Source of the DNA: Halopseudomonas pertucinogena | GTDB taxonomy: Bacteria > Pseudomonadota > Gammaproteobacteria > Pseudomonadales > Pseudomonadaceae | Assembly (NCBI RefSeq): GCF_014646575.1 | Contig: NZ_BMNN01000001.1 | Location: 744,001-808,000, forward strand | DNA: 64,000 nucleotides | Direction of reading: 5' to 3' | Part shown: piece after piece, positions 52,532-62,696 of the stretch | How positions within the stretch are numbered: position 1 is the first letter of the stretch | Layout: every line of letters begins with the position of its first letter | Notes under the pieces: model-generated | Databases searched by the model: none | The model's input: the letters and a program-made list of their open reading frames with translations, nothing else | What the model was told of the DNA's origin: nothing | Made by a program: the position numbers and the translations under genes

Positions 52532-53629
52532 TCAGGGCTTTATGGCGATTTTCAGTACCCCGTCACGTTGATTGGCAAACAGATCGTACGCTTCGACAAT
52601 CCTGTCCAGCCCATACTCGTGGGTAACCAGCACACCCAGATCCAGGCGGCTGGAAGCAACCACGTTCATCAGGCGGCGCATGCGCTCCTTGCCGCCGGGG
52701 CATAGCGCGGTGTTGATCCGGTGATCCCCCAGGCCCGCAGCAAAGGCGCCGAGCGGAATGCTCAGATCTTCGGAATACACGCCCAGACTGGACAGAGTAC
52801 CGCCGGGTTTGAGCACCTGCAGCGATTGGCTGAAGGTCAATTGGGTACCCAACGCCTCGATGGACGAGTCAGCCCCACGACCGCCGGTAATCTTCATCAC
52901 CTCGTCAACCACGTCGCAGTTGTTGAAGTTGAGCGTGATATCCGCGCCCATCTGCCGGGCAATGCCCAGACGGTGCTCATTGCCGTCCACGGCGATGAGG
53001 GTGGTGGCACCGAGTAAACGCGCTCCCGCGGTAGCGCACAGTCCGATCGGGCCCTGGGCGAAGATCACCACGGTGTCCCCGATGCGGATATTGGCGTTTT
53101 CAGCACCCTTGAAACCGGTTGACATGATGTCCGGGCACATCAGCACCTGCTCGTCGGTCAGCCCGTCAGGGATCGGTGCCAGGTTTGCCTGCGCATCCGG
53201 CACCAGCACGTACTCCGCCTGGGTGCCATCGATCAGGTTGCCAAACCGCCAGCCTGCGGTGGCCTTGTAACCATGGCAGCCGCAACGGCCATCGGCGGTC
53301 AGATAGCTCCCATCCTGCGAAGCGACTCCATCCTGGGCGGCATAGGAGTTGAAATTGGGACAGATTGCTCCAGCAATAACGCGCTGGCCTTCCTGATAGC
53401 CTTGCACCGCGCTACCCAGCTTCTCGATCACACCCACCGGCTCGTGACCGACAGTCAGGCCTCTGGCGACAGGGTACTCACCTTTGAGAATGTGGATGTC
53501 GGTACCGCAAATAGTGGTGGTGGTAATACGCACCAGTGCGTCATTGGGGCCTACATCGGGGATGGGCTTATCGGTCAGCTCGATACGTCCAGGCTCGATA
53601 AATATCGCCGCTTTCATCATCTTGGTCAC
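52532..53629 (-). CDS. Zinc-dependent secondary-alcohol dehydrogenase
   Basis: 365-residue medium-chain dehydrogenase. The catalytic zinc region reads TICGTDIH and GLTVGHEPVG; the cofactor region reads VVIFAQGPIGLCATAGARLLGA. The C-terminal block INTALCPGGKERMRRLMNVVASSRLDLGVLVTHEY resembles the NADP-dependent isopropanol dehydrogenases of clostridia and Thermoanaerobacter. The usual four-Cys structural-zinc loop seems absent. Likely role: reduction of carbonyls or oxidation of secondary alcohols under low oxygen. GTG 53629 is chosen because AGGAG is 6 bases upstream; ATG 53620/53617 are alternatives. Preceded by an Anr-like box. Confidence 0.85.
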   Translation of the reverse strand: MTKMMKAAIFIEPGRIELTDKPIPDVGPNDALVRITTTTICGTDIHILKGEYPVARGLTVGHEPVGVIEKLGSAVQGYQEGQRVIAGAICPNFNSYAAQDGVASQDGSYLTADGRCGCHGYKATAGWRFGNLIDGTQAEYVLVPDAQANLAPIPDGLTDEQVLMCPDIMSTGFKGAENANIRIGDTVVIFAQGPIGLCATAGARLLGATTLIAVDGNEHRLGIARQMGADITLNFNNCDVVDEVMKITGGRGADSSIEALGTQLTFSQSLQVLKPGGTLSSLGVYSEDLSIPLGAFAAGLGDHRINTALCPGGKERMRRLMNVVASSRLDLGVLVTHEYGLDRIVEAYDLFANQRDGVLKIAIKP

Positions 53630-53686
53630 GGGGTTCTCCTGATAATCGATGGAATCAGCTCTGCGTGTTGAACAGGAAACCATCCC

Positions 53687-53727
53687 AGCCTAGCTGAGCT
53701 GCTATCAGCCAGCCTGACGCAGATCAA
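53687..53727 (-). promoter_or_regulatory. Probable Anr/Dnr promoter of the alcohol dehydrogenase gene
   Basis: On the reverse strand TTGATCTGCGTCAG (53714-53727) matches TTGAT-N4-ATCAA at eight of ten positions. TAGGCT (53687-53692) is placed one base from the ideal class II -10 position. The leader to the GTG start would be about 50 bases. Confidence 0.55.
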
Positions 53728-53741
53728 GTGGCCGGCTATCG

Positions 53742-53822
53742 AACGCCATCGCCCTGTCCAGGGCCGCCATAAGTAACATTCGACAGAACCTGTTCTGGGC
53801 CTTTGCCTACAACACGGCACTG
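53742..53822 (+). pseudogene. 81-bp relic of a second copA-like gene
   Basis: Twenty-seven codons read as the penultimate part of a Cu+ ATPase, including [18 protein letters not shown], and align without gaps to copA 44610-44690 with 71 of 81 identical bases. Most differences are at third positions, so this is an old remnant of a paralogue and not a fresh copy. The homology ends sharply on both sides. It sits between the divergent alcohol dehydrogenase and hlyD-like genes. Confidence 0.85.
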
Positions 53823-53919
53823 CCCCCAACCCATTGTTTGACCTGGCTCATCCCTGTGTCATGCCGCCTGGCCTAGACTGGCAGTAGTAATCACCCATCT
53901 CGTTACAAGGACACTGCAC

Positions 53920-55020
53920 ATGGCCTCTTCCGTTCTATCCAACAAGCGCGTGTTGATTCCTGCGGTCATTGGCATCCTCGTGTTGCTGGGCTGGTACGGT
54001 TGGTCCGAGCATGCGAACCAGGGCCCCGGTGAGGGCTTTGTCGTCGGCAACGGCCGCATCGAGGCCACGGAGATTGATATCGCCACCAAGCTGCCGGGGC
54101 GGGTGAATGAGGTACTGGTAAGCGAAGGGGATTTCGTTTCCAGAGGCCAGGTGCTGGCGCGCATGCAGGTGGATACGCTTACCGCGCAGCATGAGGAGGC
54201 GTTGGCCGGCTACCGCGAGGCGGAGTTTGCCGTAGCCGCTGCCCGGGCGCAGATTGCCCTGCGCGAAAGCGATGTGGCGGCGATGGAAGCTGTGGTACTG
54301 CAGCGCGAGGCCGAGTTGTACTCCGCCCAGCGGCGCATGCAGCGCACCGAAAAACTCTCCATCGACGGGGCGGTGTCCCGTCAGGAGCGGGATGATGACC
54401 GCGCCCGCGCGCGCAGCGCAGAGGCCGGGGTGGCCGCAGCCAGGGCTCAGGTGCTGGCCGCCCGGGCTGCCGTGGAAGCGGCCAAGGCCCAGCAGACCGG
54501 GGCAGAGTCCCGGGTCGGCGCGGTGCAGGCCAGCATAAACCGTATCAATGCCGACCTGGCTGACAGCGAGCTCAAGGCTCCGCGGGACGGGCGTGTGCAG
54601 GTGCGGGTGGCACAGCCGGGCGAGGTGCTGGGCGCCGGAGGCCGGGTGCTGAACTTGCTGGATCTGTCGGATGTATACATGACCTTCTTCGTGCCGGAAG
54701 CCGCCGCCGGGCGTGTAGGCCTGGGCAGCGAAGTCCGCCTGATACTGGATGCAGCACCGGATTACGTGGTGCCGGCGCGGGTTTCCTTTATCGCCAGCCA
54801 GGCCCAGTTCACCCCCAAGACCGTGGAGACCGCCAGCGAGCGGGAAAAACTGATGTTCCGGGTGCGCGCACAACTGCCACCGGCATTGCTGCAGCGCTAC
54901 CTGGATCAGGTCAAGACCGGTGTACCGGGTGTGGCCTGGCTCAAGCTGGATGCGGACGCCGAGTGGCCCGAATCCCTCGCGGTGCATCCCGACCTGATGG
55001 CCGCGCATGACAGTGAATAA
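53920..55020 (+). CDS. HlyD-family membrane fusion protein (YhiI-like)
   Basis: 366-residue periplasmic adaptor anchored by one N-terminal helix (residues 11-27). It has the biotinyl-lipoyl halves [18 protein letters not shown] and [20 protein letters not shown] around a long Ala/Arg/Glu-rich coiled-coil hairpin (about residues 75-205). It should link the following ABC transporter to an outer-membrane channel. Its 3' end overlaps the next gene by 14 bp, so the two are one operon. AAGGAC upstream of the ATG. Confidence 0.88.
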   Translation: MASSVLSNKRVLIPAVIGILVLLGWYGWSEHANQGPGEGFVVGNGRIEATEIDIATKLPGRVNEVLVSEGDFVSRGQVLARMQVDTLTAQHEEALAGYREAEFAVAAARAQIALRESDVAAMEAVVLQREAELYSAQRRMQRTEKLSIDGAVSRQERDDDRARARSAEAGVAAARAQVLAARAAVEAAKAQQTGAESRVGAVQASINRINADLADSELKAPRDGRVQVRVAQPGEVLGAGGRVLNLLDLSDVYMTFFVPEAAAGRVGLGSEVRLILDAAPDYVVPARVSFIASQAQFTPKTVETASEREKLMFRVRAQLPPALLQRYLDQVKTGVPGVAWLKLDADAEWPESLAVHPDLMAAHDSE

Positions 55021-57742
55021 GGATCCGGTCGCCCGCCTGCAGGGCATCAGCCTCAGCTACGGCAAGACCCGCGCGCTGGCGCACATCGACCTGGCGCTGC
55101 CCGCCGGCTGCATGGTCGGACTGATCGGCCCGGACGGCGTCGGCAAATCCAGTCTTCTGGCGCTGCTGTCCGGCTCACGTCGCCTGCAGGCAGGCCAACT
55201 GCAGGTGCTGGGCGGCGACATGGCCGAGCGCGAGCATCGCAATCAGGTCTGTCCGCGCATTGCCTATATGCCCCAGGGGCTGGGCCGCAACCTGTACCCG
55301 ACGCTGTCGGTGGAAGAAAATCTGCAATTCTTTGCCCGGCTGTTTGGTCACGATGCGGCGGAGCGGCGCCGGCGTATTGATGAGCTGACCCGGGCTACCG
55401 GGCTGCATACCTTCCTGTCCCGGCCGGCCGGCAAGCTGTCCGGCGGCATGAAACAGAAGCTCGGTCTGTGCTGCTCGCTGATCCACGATCCGGATCTTCT
55501 GATCCTCGATGAGCCGACCACTGGGGTCGACCCGCTGGCGCGGGCTCAGTTCTGGGAGCTGATTGACAGCATTCGCCAGCAGCGCCCTGGTATGAGCGTG
55601 GTGGTCGCCACAGCCTATATGGACGAAGCCCAGGGCTTTGACTGGCTGGTGGCCATGGACGCCGGCCAGGTACTGGCCACCGGCACCCCGGCCGAACTCA
55701 TGGAGCAGACCGCCACTGCGTCGCTGGAGGACGCCTTCGTGGCGTTGCTGCCACAGGAGCGCAAGCGTGGTCACGCGCCGGTGACCATCCCGCCGCTGGA
55801 TGTCGATGAGAACGACATCGCCATCGAAGCGAAGAATCTGGTGCTGCGCTTCGGCGACTTTGTCGCCGTGAAGGATGTCAGCTTCAGCATCCGCCGAGGC
55901 GAGATCTTCGGCTTCCTCGGCTCCAACGGCTGCGGCAAGACCACCACCATGAAGATGCTCACCGGCCTGCTGCCGGCCAGTGAAGGCCAGGCCTGGCTGT
56001 TCGGCCAGGAGGTCAGCCCGAAGGATATCGAGACCCGCCGTCGGGTCGGTTATATGACTCAGGCTTTCTCCCTGTACAGCGAGCTGACCGTCCAGCAGAA
56101 CCTGGTACTGCATGCCCGACTCTTTGCCGTGCCAGAGGACGAAATCCCCGGGCGGGTGAAGGAAATGATCCAGCGCTTCGATCTGGCTGATGCCGCCGAC
56201 AGCCTGCCGCCGGACATGCCGCTGGGCATGCGGCAGCGCCTGTCGCTGGCGGTGGCCATGGTGCATAAGCCGGAACTGCTGATCCTTGATGAGCCCACCT
56301 CCGGCGTCGACCCGGTGGCCCGGGATGCCTTCTGGCGACTGCTGGTAGAGCTGTCGCGCAAGGATCGCGTCACCATCTTCCTGTCTACCCACTTCATGAA
56401 CGAGGCCGAACGCTGTGACCGCATGTCGATGATGCATGCGGGCGAGGTGCTGGATAGCGACGTGCCCGCCAGGCTGGTAGAGAAGCGCGGTGCGGCCAAT
56501 CTGGAGGAGGCGTTCATCGGCTATCTGCTCGAGGCGGGCGCCGGTACCCAGGACGCGCCCCAGGTCGAGTCCGGCGCCGGTCTGTCGCAGCAGGCACAGG
56601 CCGCGCCGCCCCGGCGCAAGGCATTCAGCCTGCAGCGCATGTTCAGCTATCTGTGGCGCGAAGTGCTGGAATTGCAGCGCGACCCGATCCGCGCCACCCT
56701 GGCGCTGGCCGGCTCCCTCGTGCTGATGTTCGTCATCGGCTTTGGCATCAGCATGGATGTGGAGGACCTGCGTTACGCCGTGCTCGACCGGGACCAGACC
56801 ACCCTGAGTCGCGACTATGCTCTGCAGCTGTCCGGCTCGCGCTACTTCATCGAGCAACCGCCGATCCGCGATTACGACGAACTGGACAGGCGCATGCGCA
56901 GCGGCGAGGTCTCGCTGGCCATCGAGATCCCGTCCGGCTTTACCCGGGATCTGCTGGCCGGACGTCAGGCGCAGATCGGTGCCTGGGTCGACGGGGCCAT
57001 GCCACAACGGGCCGAGACCCTGCAGGGTTATGTGCAGGGGATGCACCAGCACTGGGTCAGCGAACAGATCAGTCAGCGGCTGGGCAGGCTGCCGGTGACG
57101 GCGGAGATCCAGACGCGCTTTCGCTACAACCCCGACGTGCGCAGCCTGCCGGCCATGGTTCCGGCGATCATTCCCTTGTTGCTGCTGATGATCCCGGCCA
57201 TGCTCACCGCGCTGGCGGTGGTGCGGGAGAAGGAAACCGGCTCGATCACCAACTTCCATGTCACCCCGGTGACCCGCAGCGAGTTCCTGCTGGGCAAGCA
57301 GCTGCCCTATGTGGCGCTGGCGATGCTCAACTATCTGTTGATGATGCTGCTGGCGGTGACCGTCTTCGGCGTGCCGGTCACCGGCAGCTTCCTGGCCCTG
57401 ACCCTTGCCGCGCTGATCTTCAGTTTCGTTTCCACCGGCATGGGTCTGCTGGCTTCATCGGTTACCCGCAGCCAGATCGCCGCGATGTTCTTCGCCATGA
57501 TCGGCACCATGGTACCCGCCACCTCGTTCTCCGGACTGATCGACCCGGTCTCCTCGCTGGAGGGCTTTGGTCGGGTGATCGGCGAGCTGTACCCGGCCAC
57601 CTACATGGTCAACATCAGCCGCGGGGTATTCAGCAAAGCGCTGGGGCTGGGTGATCTGGCGGGCGCTTACTGGGCCATGCTGGCGTCGGTCCCGGTGATC
57701 ATGGGGCTGGCCGTGCTGTTGCTGAAGAAACAGGAGCGCTGA
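55007..57742 (+). CDS. RbbA-like fused ABC ATPase/permease
   Basis: 911-residue protein with two ABC ATPase domains followed by an ABC-2 membrane domain. NBD1: Walker [10 protein letters not shown] (41-49), signature LSGGMKQKL, Walker [13 protein letters not shown] (Asp168). NBD2: Walker [10 protein letters not shown] (305-313), a non-canonical signature [26 protein letters not shown]. The C-terminal third has six helices. E. coli RbbA (YhhH/YhiH) has this layout and is described as a ribosome-associated ATPase; its genomic context with HlyD and YhhJ proteins points equally to export, and I favour a tripartite exporter. One base separates it from yhhJ. Confidence 0.85.
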   Translation: MTVNKDPVARLQGISLSYGKTRALAHIDLALPAGCMVGLIGPDGVGKSSLLALLSGSRRLQAGQLQVLGGDMAEREHRNQVCPRIAYMPQGLGRNLYPTLSVEENLQFFARLFGHDAAERRRRIDELTRATGLHTFLSRPAGKLSGGMKQKLGLCCSLIHDPDLLILDEPTTGVDPLARAQFWELIDSIRQQRPGMSVVVATAYMDEAQGFDWLVAMDAGQVLATGTPAELMEQTATASLEDAFVALLPQERKRGHAPVTIPPLDVDENDIAIEAKNLVLRFGDFVAVKDVSFSIRRGEIFGFLGSNGCGKTTTMKMLTGLLPASEGQAWLFGQEVSPKDIETRRRVGYMTQAFSLYSELTVQQNLVLHARLFAVPEDEIPGRVKEMIQRFDLADAADSLPPDMPLGMRQRLSLAVAMVHKPELLILDEPTSGVDPVARDAFWRLLVELSRKDRVTIFLSTHFMNEAERCDRMSMMHAGEVLDSDVPARLVEKRGAANLEEAFIGYLLEAGAGTQDAPQVESGAGLSQQAQAAPPRRKAFSLQRMFSYLWREVLELQRDPIRATLALAGSLVLMFVIGFGISMDVEDLRYAVLDRDQTTLSRDYALQLSGSRYFIEQPPIRDYDELDRRMRSGEVSLAIEIPSGFTRDLLAGRQAQIGAWVDGAMPQRAETLQGYVQGMHQHWVSEQISQRLGRLPVTAEIQTRFRYNPDVRSLPAMVPAIIPLLLLMIPAMLTALAVVREKETGSITNFHVTPVTRSEFLLGKQLPYVALAMLNYLLMMLLAVTVFGVPVTGSFLALTLAALIFSFVSTGMGLLASSVTRSQIAAMFFAMIGTMVPATSFSGLIDPVSSLEGFGRVIGELYPATYMVNISRGVFSKALGLGDLAGAYWAMLASVPVIMGLAVLLLKKQER

Positions 57743-57743
57743 G

Positions 57744-58874
57744 ATGAGCTTGCGCAGTCTGGCCAATATCTACCGGCTCGGGGTCAAGGAGCTCTGGAGC
57801 CTGTGGCGCGACCCCATGATGCTGGTGCTGATCGCCTACGTATTCACCGTAGGGGTGTTTTCCGGCGCCAGGGCCATGCCGGAAACCCTCAATCACGCGC
57901 CCATCGCCATCGTCGACGAGGACGACTCGGCGCTGTCGCGGCAGATCATAGCCGCCTTCTATCCGCCGAACTTCACCACGCCGCAGATGATCAGCATGGG
58001 GCAGATGGACTCCGGCATGGACTCGGGCCAGCATACCTTTGCCCTGTACATACCCCAGAGCTTCCAGCGTGATGTGCTGGCCGGGCGCAGCCCGGATCTG
58101 CAACTGAACGTGGACGCCACGCGCATGAGCCAAGCGTTTACCGGCAGCGGGGCGGTGCAACAGATCGTCATGGGCGAAATCAACGCCTTCGTCCAGCGGT
58201 ACCAGGGCTCGGCCCAGGTACCGGTCGAGCTGGTCCTGCGCGCACGCTTCAACCCGGCACTGGAACGGGCCTGGTTCGGTAGCCTGATGCAAGTGATCAA
58301 CTACATCACCATGCTCTCCATCGTACTGGCCGGGGCAGCGCTGATCCGCGAACGGGAACACGGCACCATCGAGCATCTGCTGGTGATGCCAGTGACCCCC
58401 GGTGAAATCATGCTGGCCAAGATCTGGTCCACGGGACTGGTGGTGCTGGTGGCCGCTGCCGTGTCACTCAACCTGGTGGTGCGCGGCTGGCTTCAGGTAC
58501 CCATAGCGGGCTCACTGCCGCTGTTTTTCATCGGAGTGGTGCTCTGCCTGTTCGCCACCACCTCGATGGGTATCTTCCTCGCTACCCTGGCGCGCAACAT
58601 GCCGCAGTTCGGTATGTTGATGATGTTGACCATCATGCCGTTGCAGATGCTCTCCGGCGGCAGCACACCGCGCGAAAGCATGCCGGAGCTGGTCCAGAAC
58701 ATCATGCTGGCAGCCCCGACCACCCACTTCGTCGAACTCGGCCAGGCGATCCTCTACCGCGGCGCCGGGCTGGAAACCGTATGGCCCAACTTTCTGGCGC
58801 TGATGGTGATAGGCAGTGCGCTGTTCGGCGCTTCCTTGCTGCGCTTCAGAAAGACCATCCACAGCATGGCCTGA
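57744..58874 (+). CDS. ABC-2 type permease (YhhJ-like)
   Basis: 376-residue permease with one N-terminal helix, a large periplasmic domain (about residues 45-180) and five C-terminal helices. ALIREREHGTIEHLLVMPVTP is the ABC-2 family mark. It pairs with the membrane domain of the upstream RbbA-like protein. The gene follows rbbA after one base and is the third of the exporter operon. The substrate is unknown. Confidence 0.87.
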   Translation: MSLRSLANIYRLGVKELWSLWRDPMMLVLIAYVFTVGVFSGARAMPETLNHAPIAIVDEDDSALSRQIIAAFYPPNFTTPQMISMGQMDSGMDSGQHTFALYIPQSFQRDVLAGRSPDLQLNVDATRMSQAFTGSGAVQQIVMGEINAFVQRYQGSAQVPVELVLRARFNPALERAWFGSLMQVINYITMLSIVLAGAALIREREHGTIEHLLVMPVTPGEIMLAKIWSTGLVVLVAAAVSLNLVVRGWLQVPIAGSLPLFFIGVVLCLFATTSMGIFLATLARNMPQFGMLMMLTIMPLQMLSGGSTPRESMPELVQNIMLAAPTTHFVELGQAILYRGAGLETVWPNFLALMVIGSALFGASLLRFRKTIHSMA

Positions 58875-58913
58875 GTTCAGCTGGCCCCAGTTGAACTTAC
58901 AAGGAGTAAGAGA

Positions 58914-61250
58914 ATGGACACTATCAAGAACGCACAGAGTCACTGGCTGGCAGGCTACGGACCGATCAAGCACCGCGAGGACACCCGCGAGCGAATCGCC
59001 GCTCTGTGCGAAAAACTGACCGGCGACGGTCGGGTGGCGAATGCCGAGCAGTTCCACGCCATGCTCGCCGCCGCCGATCGGCTGACCTGCGCCGGCATGA
59101 ATGTGGTGGCGCACATGACCTACGCCCAGCGCATCGACCTGGACGGCAAGCCGCTGGCCGCTGAGGACTTCAAGCCTGTTCCCGAAGGGCATACCGGCGG
59201 TGCGCTGAACATGGTGCCGGCCTTTGTCGGTTATCTGCTGGCCAACGCCCTGACCGGCAAGACCCGGGCCTGGCTGATGGGACAGGGGCATTGCGTAGCG
59301 GCCATCGAGGCAGTCAACGCCCTGACCGGCGATGTATCGTCCGCCCAGCAGGGCCGCTATGACCGCAGCGCGGCCGGGCTGGCGCAGTTGTGCCAGGACT
59401 TCTACTCCTACGCGACCGACGACACCGGCCTGCCCGCCGCGCCGCTGGGCAGCCACGCCGGCCCGAACACCGCCGGTGCCATCTCCGAGGGCGGCTATCT
59501 GGGCTTTGCCGAGCTGCAGTACATTCATATGCCGCTCCCCGGCGAAAGTCTGGTGGCCTTTTTAAGTGATGGCGCCTTCGAGGAGCAGCGTGGCTCGGAC
59601 TGGGCGCCGCGCTGGTGGCGTGCCGAGGACAGCGGGATGGCGATTCCGGTGATGATTCTCAACGGTCGGCGCATCGAGCAGCGCACCCAGATAGTGCAGG
59701 AAGGCGGCGCCCAATGGCTGGCCGAAGATCAGCGGCACAATGGCTTCGACCCGGTGATCATCGACGGTCGCGATCCCGCCGCCTTTGCCTGGGCCATTAT
59801 CATGGCCGAAGACAAGCTGCAGACCTTTGCCGATGACCCACAGCGTCGTTATCCGGCGGCCTTGCCCTACATCATCGCCGAGACCGAGAAGGGTTTCGGT
59901 TTCCCCGGCGCCGGGACCAACGCTGCACATAACCTGCCGCTGGTGACCAATCCCTTCAAGGACGTGATTGCCCGGGAGCTGTTCAATACCAGCGCCCAGG
60001 CGCTGTATGTGCCCCGTGTCGAGCTGGAGCAGTCACTGGCTACGCTGACCAATCATCAGCAGCAGGGCAGGTCGCTGGAAAGCCAGAACCCGCTGGTGCA
60101 TCGCCAGCCGCCCGCGCCCAGTCTGCCAGAGCCGAAGTGGCAGCCCGTGGGCACTGAAAACAGCGCCATGGGTGTACTGGATAACTGGTTCGTCGAGCTG
60201 GTCAAGGCCAACCCCGCGTTGCGCGTTCGCGTCGGCAACCCGGACGAGCTGGCCAGTAACAAGATGGGCGAGACCCTGGCTCTGCTCAAGCACCGGGTCA
60301 ACGATCCGGAACCGGGCGTTCATGAGGACCTGCACGGCGCCGTCATTACCGCCCTCAATGAAGAGGCCGTGGCGGCCGCAGCGCTGGCCAACAAGGCCGG
60401 GCTCAACCTGATCGTCAGTTATGAAGCCTTTGCCGTGAAGATGCTCGGCCTGATGCGACAGGAAGCCATCTTTGTACGCCGCCAGAAGGAACTGGGCCAG
60501 CAGCCGGCCTGGCTACCGGTACCCCTTATCGTCACCTCCCATACCTGGGAGAACTCCAAGAATGAGCAGTCCCATCAGGACCCGACCATGGGCGAGGCGC
60601 TGCTGGGAGAGATGTCCGACACCGTGCGCGTGCTGTTCCCGGTGGGCGGCAATACCACAGTGGCGGCCATGCGCTCGGTGTATGCCGGTCGCGGACAACT
60701 GGCCTGCGTGGTGGTGTCCAAGCGCGATGTGCAGCAGTATCTGGACGGGCCCCAGGCCGAGGCGCTGGTCGAGCAGGGCGCGGCCCATGTGCTGGGCGAT
60801 CCGGCCAGTGCCGACCTGCAGTTGATTGCCATCGGCGCCTACCAGCTGGAGGAAGCGCTCAAGGCCCAGGCTGCACTTGAGCGCGCCGGACATGCCGTTT
60901 GTGTCACCGTGATCATCGAGCCGGGCCGGCTGCGCATCCCGCGGGACGAGCTGGAAAGCGCCTTCGTAGTGGATGATGCGACCCTGAATTGGCTGTTCCC
61001 GCCCGGCCTGCCCCGGGTCATCCTTACTCACACCCGCCCCGAGCCCATGCTCGGCATATTGCGTCGCATCGACAGTGGTCTGGCCAGAACCCGGGCGCTG
61101 GGTTATATCAGCCGTGGCGGCACCCTGGATGTACCGGGCATGCTGCGCGCCAACCGCTGTACCTGGGTCGATGCCATCCGCGCCGCCGCCGTGGTGACCG
61201 GTTGGGAGCTGTCGGATCTGAGTGACTATGCCAACCTTGGGGGTGAATGA
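58914..61250 (+). CDS. Divergent phosphoketolase-family thiamine diphosphate enzyme
   Basis: 778-residue relative of xylulose-5-P/fructose-6-P phosphoketolase. Active-site residues of the family seem kept: His93 (PEGHTGG), His126 (MGQGHC), His181 (GSHAG), Glu445 (NPDELASN) and His554 (SHQDPT), and the ThDP motif begins DG (Asp219, FLSDGAFEEQ). Surrounding motifs differ strongly: GHWGTSPG is GHTGGALN, and the classic GDGEAETGP is SDGAFEEQRG. Some databases label this subfamily a xylulose-5-phosphate 3-epimerase; sequence alone cannot decide. GGAG precedes the ATG. It lies 39 bases after the permease gene and its stop overlaps the next start. Confidence 0.78.
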   Translation: MDTIKNAQSHWLAGYGPIKHREDTRERIAALCEKLTGDGRVANAEQFHAMLAAADRLTCAGMNVVAHMTYAQRIDLDGKPLAAEDFKPVPEGHTGGALNMVPAFVGYLLANALTGKTRAWLMGQGHCVAAIEAVNALTGDVSSAQQGRYDRSAAGLAQLCQDFYSYATDDTGLPAAPLGSHAGPNTAGAISEGGYLGFAELQYIHMPLPGESLVAFLSDGAFEEQRGSDWAPRWWRAEDSGMAIPVMILNGRRIEQRTQIVQEGGAQWLAEDQRHNGFDPVIIDGRDPAAFAWAIIMAEDKLQTFADDPQRRYPAALPYIIAETEKGFGFPGAGTNAAHNLPLVTNPFKDVIARELFNTSAQALYVPRVELEQSLATLTNHQQQGRSLESQNPLVHRQPPAPSLPEPKWQPVGTENSAMGVLDNWFVELVKANPALRVRVGNPDELASNKMGETLALLKHRVNDPEPGVHEDLHGAVITALNEEAVAAAALANKAGLNLIVSYEAFAVKMLGLMRQEAIFVRRQKELGQQPAWLPVPLIVTSHTWENSKNEQSHQDPTMGEALLGEMSDTVRVLFPVGGNTTVAAMRSVYAGRGQLACVVVSKRDVQQYLDGPQAEALVEQGAAHVLGDPASADLQLIAIGAYQLEEALKAQAALERAGHAVCVTVIIEPGRLRIPRDELESAFVVDDATLNWLFPPGLPRVILTHTRPEPMLGILRRIDSGLARTRALGYISRGGTLDVPGMLRANRCTWVDAIRAAAVVTGWELSDLSDYANLGGE

Positions 61251-62614
61251 CGATGCTGACCCTGACCTGTCTGGGTGGAGCCGGTACCGTTACCGGCTCC
61301 AAACACCTGCTGACCCACGGCGACACCCGCATCCTCATCGACTGCGGCCTGTTCCAGGGTATGAAGAACCTGCGTGAGCTGAACTGGCGACGGCTGGCAG
61401 TAGCGCCGGATACCATAGATGCCGTGGTGCTGACCCACGCGCACCTTGACCACTGCGGCTATTTGCCAAGACTGGTGCTGGATGGTTTTGACGGCGAGAT
61501 CTACGCCACGGCGGCCAGCCGGGACGTGGCCGAGCTCATCTTGCTGGACAGCGCCTGGCTGCAGGAAAAGGACGCCGAGTTCGCCAATCGCAAGGGCTTT
61601 TCCAAGCACAAGCCGGCGCTCCCCCTGTACCGGGTGAAGGATGCCGAGCGTACCCTCAGGCACTTCCGCATCGCACCCTGGCACAAGGCAGTGGAACTGC
61701 CCGGCGGCGCGCAGCTGCGGATGCGCCGGGCCGGGCACATTCTCGGCGCGGCCACGGTGCAGGTGGATATCGGCGGCAAGCGGGTCGTTTTTTCGGGGGA
61801 CCTGGGGCGTTATGGTGATAGCGTCATGCATGATCCCGAGCCGGTTACCGAGGCAGACTACATCGTCATTGAATCGACCTACGGCAACCGCCAGCATGAT
61901 CGCTCCGACTCACTGGAAGCCCTGGCCACGGTGATCGAGCGCACCGTCCAGCGCGGCGGCACCGTGGTCATCCCGTCGTTTGCCGTGGGCCGAGCCCAGT
62001 CGCTTATCTATGCCCTGTGGCGGTTGCGTCAGAGCGGACGCCTGAAAGGCATCCCGGTGTTTCTCGACAGCCCCATGGCCACCAGCGCCACCGAGCTGCT
62101 GCACCGTCACCAGCCGGATCACAAGCTGACCTACGACGAATGCGCGGCCGCCTGTAACAGCGTCACTTATGTACGCGATGTTGAAGAATCCAAGGCGCTG
62201 ACCGCCAACCGCTACCCCAAGGTGATCATCTCCGCCAGCGGCATGGCCACCGGCGGACGGGTACTGCATCACATCGCCGCCTTCGGTGTTGACCACCGCA
62301 ACACGCTGCTGTTTTCCGGCTTCCAGGCCGCCGGCACCCGCGGCCGCAAACTGCTGCAGGGCGCCCGTGAGGTGAAGATCTATGGTCAATGGATCCCGGT
62401 CAACGCCGAAGTCACCGAATTGCCCATGCTCTCGGCGCATGCCGACTGTGATGAGCTGATGCAATGGCTTTCGAACTTCGAGCGGCCACCCAGGCATGTG
62501 TTCATCGTGCATGGCGAGCCGGATGCGTCGGAGGCGCTGCGTGAGCGCATTATTCGCGAGCTGGGCTGGTCGGTCTCGGTGCCATTGCAGGATCAGGTGC
62601 AGGAGCTGGATTAA
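61247..62614 (+). CDS. Beta-CASP metallo-beta-lactamase-fold hydrolase (RNase J/CPSF-like)
   Basis: 455-residue MBL-fold protein with the zinc motif THAHLDHCGYLP near residue 65, downstream His/Asp motifs (RAGHILGAATV, FSGDLGR), and the beta-CASP and RMMBL-type motifs (SGMATGGRVLHH, LSAHADCDEL, VHGEP). Proteins of this class process or degrade RNA ends; the exact target is not known. The ATG overlaps the phosphoketolase-like stop (ATGA), a sign of translational coupling between an unlikely pair of functions. Confidence 0.88.
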   Translation: MTMLTLTCLGGAGTVTGSKHLLTHGDTRILIDCGLFQGMKNLRELNWRRLAVAPDTIDAVVLTHAHLDHCGYLPRLVLDGFDGEIYATAASRDVAELILLDSAWLQEKDAEFANRKGFSKHKPALPLYRVKDAERTLRHFRIAPWHKAVELPGGAQLRMRRAGHILGAATVQVDIGGKRVVFSGDLGRYGDSVMHDPEPVTEADYIVIESTYGNRQHDRSDSLEALATVIERTVQRGGTVVIPSFAVGRAQSLIYALWRLRQSGRLKGIPVFLDSPMATSATELLHRHQPDHKLTYDECAAACNSVTYVRDVEESKALTANRYPKVIISASGMATGGRVLHHIAAFGVDHRNTLLFSGFQAAGTRGRKLLQGAREVKIYGQWIPVNAEVTELPMLSAHADCDELMQWLSNFERPPRHVFIVHGEPDASEALRERIIRELGWSVSVPLQDQVQELD

Positions 62615-62633
62615 CCGGGGCTTTTACACACAT

Positions 62634-62662
62634 CGTCATTCCCCGCGTGCGCGAGAATGACG
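62634..62662. repeat. CGTCATTC...GAATGACG inverted repeat
   Basis: Eight-base arms (62634-62641 and 62655-62662) flank a GC-rich centre. This looks like a dispersed intergenic palindrome of the type common in proteobacteria. It follows the beta-CASP gene and may end its transcript. Confidence 0.55.
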
Positions 62663-62696
62663 AGAGGGGGGAGGACTGTCTGAATCCCGCGCAAAA

